Shown one piece after another: positions 1-5,410 of a stretch of 7,695 nt of DNA; within the stretch, counting starts at the first letter, position 1, and each line of letters opens with the position of its first letter. The position numbers and the translations under genes are program-made. This DNA comes from Actinomycetota bacterium (GTDB taxonomy: Bacteria; Actinomycetota; Actinomycetes; Nanopelagicales; Nanopelagicaceae). Below the pieces are notes generated by a model that was not told where the DNA came from, did no database searches, and saw only the letters and a list, made by a program, of their open reading frames with translations. The stretch lies in NCBI GenBank assembly GCA_009699795.1, contig WLNK01000044.1, forward strand, positions 1 to 7,695, in the 5' to 3' direction.

Positions 1-613
1 CAACAGGTGATAGGCCAACAGCACGACTAGGTGCATCTTTGTCACCACATTGCACAAGCCAATTTGCAAGCATCTGATGCCCATACTCTGTCAGAACAGA
101 TTCTGGATGAAATTGCACGCCTTCAATTGGCAAACTCTTATGACGAAGCGACATCACGATTCCTGATTCAGTTGCACCGGTAACTTCCAAGACTTCTGGA
201 ACTGTATTTTTCTCAACTGCCAGTGAGTGATAACGCGTTGCAGTAAAAGGTGATGGGAGATCTTTAAGTACACCCTTGCCTTCATGCGTTACTTGTGAAG
301 TCTTGCCATGCAATAGCTCAGGTGCGCGCGAAACAGTTGCACCGAAGGCAACTGCAATGGCTTGATGGCCTAAACAAACGCCAAAAAGCGGAATTGAATT
401 CTGGGCACAATAATTAATCATCGCGATGCTTACGCCAGCTTCTTCAGGTGTTCCAGGTCCTGGAGAAATTAATACGCCGTCATATCCCTTTGCATCACTT
501 GCCTGCACTTCATCATTTCTCTTCACGGTGCAATCCGCACCAAGTTGGCCAAGGTATTGGACCAAATTAAAAACAAAAGAGTCGTAGTTATCGACGACGA
601 GGATGCGGGCCAT
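1..613 (-). CDS. pabA: Glutamine amidotransferase subunit of anthranilate / aminodeoxychorismate synthase (3'-truncated by window edge)
   Basis: This is a class I glutamine amidotransferase. It hydrolyses glutamine and passes ammonia to a chorismate-binding partner (TrpE or PabB) for tryptophan or folate synthesis in the cytoplasm. The frame starts at ATG 613-611 and stays open for 204 codons to the left edge, so the C-terminus is missing. Visible motifs are the N-terminal VVDNYDSFVFNLVQYLG, the oxyanion strand SPGPGTPEEAG (about 50-60), the nucleophile elbow GVCLGHQAI with Cys80, and GVQFHPES with His169 and Glu171 completing the triad. Residues 97-105 (APELLHGKT) are typical of TrpG/PabA. 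The sequence already exceeds the roughly 190 residues of enterobacterial PabA; mycobacterial TrpG also carries a C-terminal tail. It is divergent from crgA by 73 bp, as in the actinobacterial trpG-crgA region, where pknB usually follows trpG. TrpG and PabA cannot be separated here, and one amphibolic subunit may serve both pathways. Confidence 0.93.
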   Translation of the reverse strand, partial: MARILVVDNYDSFVFNLVQYLGQLGADCTVKRNDEVQASDAKGYDGVLISPGPGTPEEAGVSIAMINYCAQNSIPLFGVCLGHQAIAVAFGATVSRAPELLHGKTSQVTHEGKGVLKDLPSPFTATRYHSLAVEKNTVPEVLEVTGATESGIVMSLRHKSLPIEGVQFHPESVLTEYGHQMLANWLVQCGDKDAPSRAVGLSPV

Positions 614-619
614 GGCGTA

Positions 620-625
620 ATTCTG
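620..625 (-). promoter_or_regulatory. Putative -10 element of a leaderless pabA promoter
   Basis: On the minus strand the hexamer CAGAAT lies six bases before the ATG at 613. It matches five of six positions of a TAGAAT-type actinobacterial -10 (TANNNT). A transcript from it would begin at or very near the A of the ATG. No Shine-Dalgarno sequence precedes the start and no clear -35 is visible. The same geometry recurs at the other first-gene starts in the window. Confidence 0.4.
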
Positions 626-673
626 GCCTATAAGCACCCATCTGCGCGCTGGCGTATTTGCCGCGATTGCATG

Positions 674-679
674 TAATCT
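674..679 (+). promoter_or_regulatory. Putative -10 element of a leaderless crgA promoter
   Basis: TAATCT fits the TANNNT -10 consensus and ends seven bases before the crgA ATG at 687. The intervening bases TTGCGCT hold no ribosome binding site, so a leaderless mRNA is the simplest reading. The base pair TG just upstream (672-673) resembles an extended -10. No -35 hexamer stands out. Confidence 0.5.
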
Positions 680-686
680 TTGCGCT

Positions 687-953
687 ATGCCAAAGTCAAA
701 ATTGCGTAAGAAGGTTCAGCAGAGCCATGCTCATGTTGAGCAAGTTCATTCAGCCGAACCTCACGAGCTAGTCGAGAGCCCAAAGTGGTTGGCCCCTGTC
801 ATGGTCGCCAATTTCCTCATCGGTCTCTTCTGGATCGTCGTTTTCTACGTGACCCAGACAAAGTACCCAGTGCCTTCAATTGGCTCATGGAACATGCTTG
901 TGGGCTTTGGGTTTATTGGAATTGGGTTCGGTCTAGCCACTAAATGGCGATAG
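687..953 (+). CDS. crgA: Cell division protein CrgA
   Basis: CrgA is a small actinobacterial inner-membrane protein. It binds FtsZ and the septal synthesis proteins and helps place and stabilise the divisome. The 88-residue product is family-sized and begins MPKSKLRKK, the usual basic cytoplasmic start. A polar stretch (10-30) follows, then the conserved SPKWLAPVM leading into membrane helix 1 (about 35-55). A short external turn contains YPVPSIGSWN (60-69), then comes helix 2 (about 69-84), ending in the family's terminal WR. The ATG is supported by the conserved N-terminus and by a -10-like hexamer seven bases upstream. The gene is divergent from pabA and stands 62 bp before the response regulator. 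The DUF881 and sortase genes that often sit between crgA and trpG in larger actinobacterial genomes are absent. Confidence 0.95.
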   Translation: MPKSKLRKKVQQSHAHVEQVHSAEPHELVESPKWLAPVMVANFLIGLFWIVVFYVTQTKYPVPSIGSWNMLVGFGFIGIGFGLATKWR

Positions 954-976
954 AGCGCAGCGTCATCTAGTTCTAT

Positions 977-994
977 TCTCAGGAATCTCCCAGT
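977..994 (+). promoter_or_regulatory. Candidate PhoP-type direct-repeat operator upstream of the response regulator
   Basis: Two heptamers, TCTCAGG (977-983) and TCCCAGT (988-994), are separated by four bases, giving an 11-bp period. OmpR/PhoB-family dimers bind head-to-tail half-sites about one helical turn apart, and mycobacterial PhoP uses two TCACAGC-type heptamers with a four-base gap. Each half here matches that pattern at five of seven positions. The site overlaps the expected -35 region of the promoter at 1004-1009, which would suit autoregulation. That the downstream regulator binds here is an inference. Confidence 0.35.
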
Positions 995-1003
995 TAGTGG
1001 GAG
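987..1003 (+). other. Perfect inverted repeat (hairpin) between crgA and the response regulator gene
   Basis: CTCCCA and TGGGAG are exact reverse complements around the five-base loop GTTAG. The following sequence CATTCTCTTCTC is pyrimidine-rich but has no uninterrupted T run, so as a terminator for crgA it would be weak. It overlaps the second half of the putative direct-repeat operator and abuts the -10-like hexamer at 1004. It could therefore act as crgA 3'-end structure, as an operator, or both. Confidence 0.45.
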
Positions 1004-1009
1004 CATTCT
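1004..1009 (+). promoter_or_regulatory. Putative -10 element of a leaderless response regulator promoter
   Basis: CATTCT matches five of six bases of a TATTCT-type -10 and lies six bases before the ATG at 1016. There is no Shine-Dalgarno sequence in the TCTTCTC-type stretch before the start. The expected -35 region (about 981-986) falls inside the candidate direct-repeat operator instead of showing a TTGACA-like hexamer, as is common for activator-dependent promoters. Confidence 0.4.
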
Positions 1010-1015
1010 CTTCTC

Positions 1016-1735
1016 ATGGCAACCACTGAAAGTCCCCAATCACAGCACCGAATTCTCGTTGTAGATGATGAGTCAAGTATTAGTGATCTGATTTCTACAA
1101 GTCTGCGCTTTGTCGGTTTCGATGTGCGCACCGCTGCAAGTGGATCAGAAGCTTTAACTGTTGCAGAAGAATTTAAACCGCACGCGCTAATTCTCGATGT
1201 GATGCTTCCCGATCTTGATGGATTTGAAGTGTGCCGCCAAATTAGAAATGAAGGGTTAACTGTTGGCGTTCTTTTCTTAACCGCTAAAGATGGAATGGAA
1301 GATAAAGTCGCTGGTTTAACAATTGGCGGCGATGACTATATGACTAAGCCATTTAGTCTTGAAGAATTAGTCGCAAGATTGCGTGCGCTTCTTCGACGTA
1401 TAGGTGTGACTGAAATTCAAACTGACGAAGAAAAGATTCGCTTTGCAGACCTTGAATTAGATGAAGCGACACATGAAGTTCGCCGAGCAGGACACTTACT
1501 CGATTTGTCACCTACAGAATTCTTACTCCTCCGCTACTTGCTCATTAACGCAGATCGCGTTGTTTCAAAGGCGCAAATCCTTGATCACGTATGGCAATAC
1601 GATTTCCGCGGAGATGCTGGAATTGTTGAAACTTATATTTCATACCTTCGAAAGAAAATTGATATCTACGATCCTCCACTTATTCATACTGTGCGTGGCG
1701 TTGGCTACCGCCTGAGAATTCCAGCGGCAAAGTAA
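1016..1735 (+). CDS. OmpR/PhoP-family DNA-binding response regulator
   Basis: This is the transcriptional output half of a two-component system; phosphorylation by the downstream kinase should control DNA binding. The 239-residue protein has a receiver domain (about 11-128) with acidic residues Asp17 and Asp18, phospho-acceptor Asp61 in LDVMLPDLDGFE, Thr89 and Lys111 in the conserved TKPFSLEELVARLR switch region. A short linker follows, then a winged-helix domain (about 140-235) with LSPTEFLLLRYL, SKAQILDHVW and the wing motif HTVRGVGYRLR. The GLTIGGDDYMTKPFS stretch and the DNA-binding half look like the mycobacterial PhoP/TrcR group of OmpR regulators. Assigning it to PhoP itself would need a tree, so no symbol is given. 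It is followed after 19 bp by its kinase. Its own upstream region carries a possible autoregulatory repeat. Confidence 0.95.
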   Translation: MATTESPQSQHRILVVDDESSISDLISTSLRFVGFDVRTAASGSEALTVAEEFKPHALILDVMLPDLDGFEVCRQIRNEGLTVGVLFLTAKDGMEDKVAGLTIGGDDYMTKPFSLEELVARLRALLRRIGVTEIQTDEEKIRFADLELDEATHEVRRAGHLLDLSPTEFLLLRYLLINADRVVSKAQILDHVWQYDFRGDAGIVETYISYLRKKIDIYDPPLIHTVRGVGYRLRIPAAK

Positions 1736-1743
1736 ATATCATT

Positions 1744-1749
1744 AAGAAG
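1744..1749 (+). promoter_or_regulatory. Ribosome binding site deciding the kinase start
   Basis: AAGAAG is a purine-rich Shine-Dalgarno-like run placed five bases before ATG 1755. An alternative in-frame GTG at 1749 overlaps this run and would leave the ribosome no room, so ATG 1755 is the better start. As an internal operon gene, the kinase has this signal while the first genes in the window lack one. Confidence 0.5.
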
Positions 1750-1754
1750 TGAAG

Positions 1755-3242
1755 ATGAAGAGTCCTATTTCGCACTGGAGTTTGGTAAGTCGTCTCATGC
1801 TGGGCGTACTTATTCTCTCCGCGACTGGATTTGCTGCTTCAGATGTTGCTGCGCAAAATATGTTGGAGACTTTTCTTACACATCAAATTGATGACCAATT
1901 ACAGAACGTCGTTGGCGGATCTATTCAAAGAGTCCAAAGCGCCGGTGTTGCACCGCGCCCAGTTGAAGAAGAAGATGACAACCCTAGGCGTGAGTTAAAG
2001 CGTGCGGCAAAGCGTGCGTTAAAGCAGGCACCACCTGCACCACTCCAAAGTGTTCCGACATCAACTTCAATTACCTTGCTTGATGTAAATGGAAAAATTG
2101 TTGGAGCAATTGGTGGCGATTTAAATAAAGCAAATATCGCAGATTATGTAAGTGGTCTTACATCTACCGAAGTTTTAAAACACAATGGAACTCCATTCAC
2201 AATTGAGGCGGGGGATTCTAAATTCCGAGTTCTCGCAAAGGTTTTGCCCAACGGTGTGGGTTCGATTGTTGTAGCTCAATCACTTAACGATCTTCAAGGC
2301 ACCCTTGCCCGCCTGCAGTTCTTATTTGTGCTTATCGGTTTCATACTCCTAGCCCTCATTGCTATAGCTGCTCGCGCAGTTGTAAAGATTGGGCTACATC
2401 CACTGGCATCAGTAGAGGACACCGCAGAACGCATCGCTGAAGGTGACTTATCTGCGCGTCTTCCTGATGCAAAGCCAGGGACAGAAGTTGGTCGGTTAGT
2501 TTCTTCCCTCAACACAATGCTTGCGCGAATTGAAGAGTCATTTGCCGCAAGAACTGAAAGTGAAAATAAATTACGTCGTTTTGTTGCCGATGCTTCACAC
2601 GAACTTAGAACCCCAATCACTGCAATTCGTGGATTCTCTGAATTACACCGACAAGGCGCCGTTGCTGAAGGTGCGCCAACAAAAGAACTTATTGGTCGTA
2701 TTGAAAATGAATCAAAGCGTATGGGTTCACTCGTTGAGGATTTGTTACTTCTTGCCCGCTTAGATCAATCACGAGAGATGGAATCAAAACCTGTTGATCT
2801 TGCAAAAGTTGTAACGGATGCCGTTATTTCTGCGCGCGCTGCAGGGCCAGAACATCCTGTAACTTTTGATGCGCCAAGTGGTGATTTTTACACACTCGGT
2901 GATGCCGACCGAATTCACCAGGTAGTTGCTAATTTATTAGCAAATGCGAGAGCACACACTCCTTCAGGAACTCCAATTACAGTTTCAATTAGCCAAGATA
3001 GCGATGGCATAAGAATTTCTGTCACAGATAAAGGACCTGGCTTATCTGAAGATGTGCAGTCAAAAATCTTTGAGCGTTTTTATCGCGCTGACTCTTCACG
3101 CAAGAGAACTGACGGCGAAGGAAGCGGACTTGGTTTATCTATCGTTGACGCAGTGATGCGTGCGCATGGTGGAAGAGTTAGCGTTGAATCCAAACTTGGA
3201 GAAGGCGCAACATTTACGCTCTTCTTCCCCAGCAAAAACTAG
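1755..3242 (+). CDS. Membrane sensor histidine kinase, partner of the upstream regulator
   Basis: The protein senses an external or membrane signal, autophosphorylates on a histidine and phosphorylates the upstream regulator. Residues are numbered from the in-frame GTG at 1749 (497 residues); the preferred start ATG 1755 is residue 3. Order: membrane helix 1 (about 13-32), an extracytoplasmic region of roughly 155 residues, helix 2 (about 190-212), a HAMP linker (about 212-265, with P218 and EGDLSARLP) and a dimerisation domain with phospho-acceptor His284 in FVADASHELRTPITAIRGF. The ATPase follows with N box NLLANA (396-400), G1 DKGPGL (427-432), F box FERFYR (441-446) and G2 GSGLGL (458-463). 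All catalytic motifs are intact. The sensor region has an acidic run (73-77), a basic LKRA-type repeat (83-94) and a proline-rich patch (95-98). Architecture resembles actinobacterial PhoR/TrcS kinases. The ligand is unknown. The stop overlaps that of convergent htpX. Confidence 0.95.
   Translation: MKSPISHWSLVSRLMLGVLILSATGFAASDVAAQNMLETFLTHQIDDQLQNVVGGSIQRVQSAGVAPRPVEEEDDNPRRELKRAAKRALKQAPPAPLQSVPTSTSITLLDVNGKIVGAIGGDLNKANIADYVSGLTSTEVLKHNGTPFTIEAGDSKFRVLAKVLPNGVGSIVVAQSLNDLQGTLARLQFLFVLIGFILLALIAIAARAVVKIGLHPLASVEDTAERIAEGDLSARLPDAKPGTEVGRLVSSLNTMLARIEESFAARTESENKLRRFVADASHELRTPITAIRGFSELHRQGAVAEGAPTKELIGRIENESKRMGSLVEDLLLLARLDQSREMESKPVDLAKVVTDAVISARAAGPEHPVTFDAPSGDFYTLGDADRIHQVVANLLANARAHTPSGTPITVSISQDSDGIRISVTDKGPGLSEDVQSKIFERFYRADSSRKRTDGEGSGLGLSIVDAVMRAHGGRVSVESKLGEGATFTLFFPSKN
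1995..2030 (+). repeat. Three-copy 12-bp tandem repeat inside the kinase sensor domain
   Basis: The units are TTAAAGCGTGCG (1995-2006), GCAAAGCGTGCG (2007-2018) and TTAAAGCAGGCA (2019-2030). Units 1 and 2 differ at two positions. Because the period is a multiple of three, each unit encodes four residues in frame: LKRA, AKRA and LKQA (residues 83-94). The copy number could change by slippage without breaking the kinase reading frame. Confidence 0.75.
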
Positions 3243-4150
3243 CTACCTAAACTCTCCATCGCACGAAGAGTTGCAATTCGTTCTTCGATCGGCGGATGTG
3301 TAGCAAAGAGTCTTGATGCAGCCCTTGCATCTAGTGGTGATTCAATCCAAATATGTGCAACGGCATTTGATTTTTGATGAACAACCGTTGAGTCTGCTGC
3401 AAGAACCTCAAGAGCTTTTCGCAGCCCCGCAGGGTTGCGTGTAAATGAAACGGCAGTTGCATCAGCTAAAGATTCACGCTTACGTGAAATCGCAGATTTA
3501 AGTAGCACCGCTGCGATCGGTGCCAATATCAAAACAATGAGAGAAACAATAAGTGTTAATGGATTGCCGTTGCTTTCACGGTCACGACGGCCACCACCGA
3601 ACCACATCATGCGCATCAGGAAGTCGCTAAGAATTGCAATTGCGCCTGCAGTCGTAGCTGCAACAGCAGAAACTAAAGTATCTCGGTTGGCTACATGCGA
3701 CATCTCATGTGCAATAACGCCTTGTAACTCGTCGCGATCCATTACTTCAAGAATTCGCGTTGTAAATGCAATGAGTGCGTGATCTGGATTTCGCCCTGTT
3801 GCAAATGCATTAGGTGCGCTGTCTTCAACGATTGCAACCTTTGGCATAGGTAAGCCACTTGCTACGACAACTTCTTCAATCAAATTAAATAGCTGCGGAT
3901 TTTGATCTCGTGTTATTAGTTTTGCACCTGTCATCGTCAGCACTAGTTTGTCTGAACCATAGTAAGAACCCCACACACCAACAAGTGCCAAGCCAACAGA
4001 AATTGGAACAATCGAAGAAGTGGTTCCGGTTCCAAAATAAGTTAGCGCTGCATAAACAACGAGACCTGTAAGCAGTCCCATTGATGCAAGTAAGAAGTAA
4101 GTCTTACCTTTATTTGCAGCTTGTGCTGCTCGAAAATTTTGCGCAGCCAT
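3239..4150 (-). CDS. htpX: HtpX-family membrane zinc metalloprotease
   Basis: HtpX is an M48-type endoprotease in the cytoplasmic membrane that degrades damaged or misfolded membrane proteins. The 303-residue protein starts at ATG 4150. It has two N-terminal helices (about 18-39 and 47-64), a catalytic segment with zinc site HEMSH (His148, Glu149, His152), two more hydrophobic segments (about 160-180 and 197-218), and the third zinc ligand Glu226 in SRKRESLADATAV. The C-terminal FATHPPIEERIATL (about 282-295) is a family signature, so all catalytic residues are present. The start lies 6 bp after the lemA stop with no obvious Shine-Dalgarno sequence, so translation is probably coupled to lemA. 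The lemA-htpX pair is common and implies joint membrane maintenance. The stop codon overlaps that of the convergent kinase gene in a shared CTAG. Confidence 0.96.
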   Translation of the reverse strand: MAAQNFRAAQAANKGKTYFLLASMGLLTGLVVYAALTYFGTGTTSSIVPISVGLALVGVWGSYYGSDKLVLTMTGAKLITRDQNPQLFNLIEEVVVASGLPMPKVAIVEDSAPNAFATGRNPDHALIAFTTRILEVMDRDELQGVIAHEMSHVANRDTLVSAVAATTAGAIAILSDFLMRMMWFGGGRRDRESNGNPLTLIVSLIVLILAPIAAVLLKSAISRKRESLADATAVSFTRNPAGLRKALEVLAADSTVVHQKSNAVAHIWIESPLDARAASRLFATHPPIEERIATLRAMESLGS

Positions 4151-4156
4151 TGTTGG

Positions 4157-4708
4157 TTAGAAAGAAACCTTTGGAACGTTGCGATCCTGTGGATCTTCAA
4201 CTTCGTAGAATTCACGCTCTGAAACTTTTGCAAACCCAGCGAAGAAACTTGTTGGGATTGTTTTTACCGCTGTATTTAGCGAGCGAACAGTGTCGTTATA
4301 GAACTGGCGAGCAAAAGCCACCTTGTTCTCTGTTGTGGAAAGTTCTTCCTGAAGAGATAAAAAGTTTGATGAGGCTTTGAGATCAGGGTAAGCCTCTGCA
4401 ACAGCAAGCAAGCCACGGAGCGCTTGTGTAAGTGCGCCATCAGCTGCAGCGATATCCGAAATTGTTGTGGCTGAAGTTGCCTTTGCTCGCGCTGTTACAA
4501 CGGCATCAAAAGTTGATTGCTCGTGCTTTGCATAACCTTTAACGGTTTCGACAAGGTTAGGAATTAAGTCAGCGCGGCGCTTTAACTGAACCTCAATTTG
4601 TGCGAGCGCTTCACTCGCTTGAATGTTTAGGCGAATAAGTCGGTTGTATTGCGCAACAACAAAGAGTGCGATGAGTGCGATAACGCCAAGTACCAGGATT
4701 GTCTTCAT
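4157..4708 (-). CDS. lemA: LemA family membrane-anchored helical protein
   Basis: LemA proteins have one N-terminal membrane helix and a helical-bundle soluble domain, and their biochemical role is poorly defined. The 183-residue product has an N-terminal helix (about 3-19). It also has the conserved blocks QLKRRADLIPNLVETVKGYA (about 41-60), LLAVAEAYPDLKAS and LQEELSTTENKVAFARQFYND, then LNTAVKTIPTSFFAG towards the C-terminus. These are textbook LemA signatures and the length is usual. The start ATG 4708 precedes the membrane helix immediately. The only purine-rich run upstream (GGGGG at 4724-4720) is 11 bases away, further than usual. The gene lies 37 bp after dcd and 6 bp before htpX. Pairing with htpX is widespread and suggests LemA assists or is processed with the protease; that link is inference. 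Confidence 0.95.
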   Translation of the reverse strand: MKTILVLGVIALIALFVVAQYNRLIRLNIQASEALAQIEVQLKRRADLIPNLVETVKGYAKHEQSTFDAVVTARAKATSATTISDIAAADGALTQALRGLLAVAEAYPDLKASSNFLSLQEELSTTENKVAFARQFYNDTVRSLNTAVKTIPTSFFAGFAKVSEREFYEVEDPQDRNVPKVSF

Positions 4709-4717
4709 AACTTATTT

Positions 4718-4737
4718 AACCCCCATAGCGCGGGGCT
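4718..4737 (-). other. Short hairpin between dcd and lemA
   Basis: On the minus strand, AAGCCCC and GGGGTT can pair: four G-C pairs, one G-U and one A-U, around an eight-base loop. It sits in the 37-bp gap after the dcd stop. No U run follows (AAATAAGTT leads straight to the lemA ATG), so it is a weak terminator at best. It may instead modulate read-through or stabilise a processed end. Confidence 0.25.
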
Positions 4738-4745
4738 TATTCCCG

Positions 4746-5324
4746 CTATTTGATCTTACTTTGGTGGAAATTCATAAAGGATCGGCTCGGGGTTGGCCCG
4801 CGCTGTCCTTGGTAACGAGATGCGTAAATTGCTGAGCCATATGGGTGCTCTGCTGGAGATGAAAGTTTGATGAGACAAAGTTGTCCGATTTTCATTCCAG
4901 GGAAGAGTTTGACTGGCAAGTTAGCCACGTTCGAAAGTTCTAGAGTGATGTGTCCAGAAAAACCTGGATCGATAAATCCTGCTGTTGAGTGTGTAAGCAA
5001 CCCAAGTCGACCAAGGGATGACTTACCTTCGAGGCGACCAGCGATGTCATCTGGAAGAGTAATTACTTCATATGTGCTCGCAAGTACGAATTCACCTGGG
5101 TGCAAAATGAAATGCTCGCCGTCTTCGGCAATCACTTCACGGGTGAGCTCTGGTTGTTCGATTGATGGATCGATAACTGAATACTTATGATTTTCAAAAA
5201 CGCGGAAGAATTTATCGAGGCGAACATCTACTGAAGATGGCTGAATCATCGCCTCATCAAAAGGTTCGACGCCAACGCGTCCATCACTTAGTTCTTTACG
5301 TATATCGCGATCACTTAAAAGCAC
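4746..5324 (-). CDS. dcd: dCTP deaminase, probably the dUMP-forming bifunctional type
   Basis: Dcd deaminates dCTP in the cytoplasm and supplies the precursor for thymidylate. The 192-residue protein belongs to the trimeric dUTPase fold. Motifs include PSSVDVRLD (29-37), the substrate loop GRLEGKSSLGRLGL (96-109), HSTAGFIDPGFSGHITLELSN (112-132) and the C-terminal YQGQRGPTPSRS (171-182). By alignment from memory with the E. coli enzyme, Ser102, Arg106 and catalytic Glu129 correspond to Ser111, Arg115 and Glu138. The HSTAGF context and overall sequence closely match the mycobacterial bifunctional dCTP deaminase-dUTPase, which releases dUMP directly. Bifunctionality is inferred from that resemblance. 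The start is GTG at 5324, since the conserved MLLSDRDIR begins there. A TAGGCT hexamer lies six bases upstream, suggesting a leaderless message. lemA follows 37 bp downstream. Confidence 0.96.
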   Translation of the reverse strand: MLLSDRDIRKELSDGRVGVEPFDEAMIQPSSVDVRLDKFFRVFENHKYSVIDPSIEQPELTREVIAEDGEHFILHPGEFVLASTYEVITLPDDIAGRLEGKSSLGRLGLLTHSTAGFIDPGFSGHITLELSNVANLPVKLFPGMKIGQLCLIKLSSPAEHPYGSAIYASRYQGQRGPTPSRSFMNFHQSKIK

Positions 5325-5330
5325 GCCGCG

Positions 5331-5336
5331 AGCCTA
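5331..5336 (-). promoter_or_regulatory. Putative -10 element of a leaderless dcd promoter
   Basis: On the minus strand TAGGCT fits TANNNT and lies exactly six bases before the GTG start at 5324. A GGGAGG run exists further upstream (5347-5342), but it is more than 15 bases from the start and so is not a usable Shine-Dalgarno sequence. No convincing -35 hexamer is visible. Confidence 0.45.
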
Positions 5337-5398
5337 TACGACCTCCCAGAAAAGAGCGAAAAGCGACACAGAGCCAAAACCAGCGCCTCTACCTTCGC

Positions 5399-5404
5399 TA
5401 ACCT
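5399..5404 (+). promoter_or_regulatory. Putative -10 element of a leaderless transporter promoter
   Basis: TAACCT fits TANNNT and lies six bases before ATG 5411. The spacer TGCCTG contains no Shine-Dalgarno sequence. The promoter shares the 86-bp divergent region with that of dcd. That region otherwise shows no tRNA or strong palindrome. Confidence 0.45.
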
Positions 5405-5410
5405 TGCCTG

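Noticed and set aside
614..686. Inverted or operator-like sequences in the pabA-crgA divergent promoter region
   Set aside because: Short matches such as TGC/GCA around 659-671 have only three-base arms and are expected by chance.
845..1039. Minus-strand 64-codon frame spanning the crgA-regulator gap
   Set aside because: It overlaps the conserved crgA C-terminus and the regulator start, has no family resemblance and no promoter or ribosome binding site.
2294..2620. 108-codon open frame antisense to the kinase
   Set aside because: It sits opposite the HAMP and dimerisation-domain coding sequence and its serine/arginine-rich composition is typical of reverse-frame translation.
3435..3782. 115-codon open frame on the plus strand antisense to htpX
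   Set aside because: It lies wholly inside a gene with intact catalytic motifs, its product is an arginine/serine/alanine-rich string with no family resemblance, and no start signal precedes it. It is a shadow frame.
4867..5190. 107-codon open frame on the plus strand antisense to dcd
   Set aside because: It is fully covered by the highly conserved dcd gene. The translation is proline/serine-rich with no recognisable domain.
5325..5410. Possible tRNA or operator in the dcd-transporter divergent region
   Set aside because: A tRNA gene is found near dcd in some actinobacteria, so I looked for cloverleaf arms and a TTCGA-type T loop and found none. The repeated GAAAAG (5349-5354, 5358-5363) and a single TCCCAGA half-site are too short to call.
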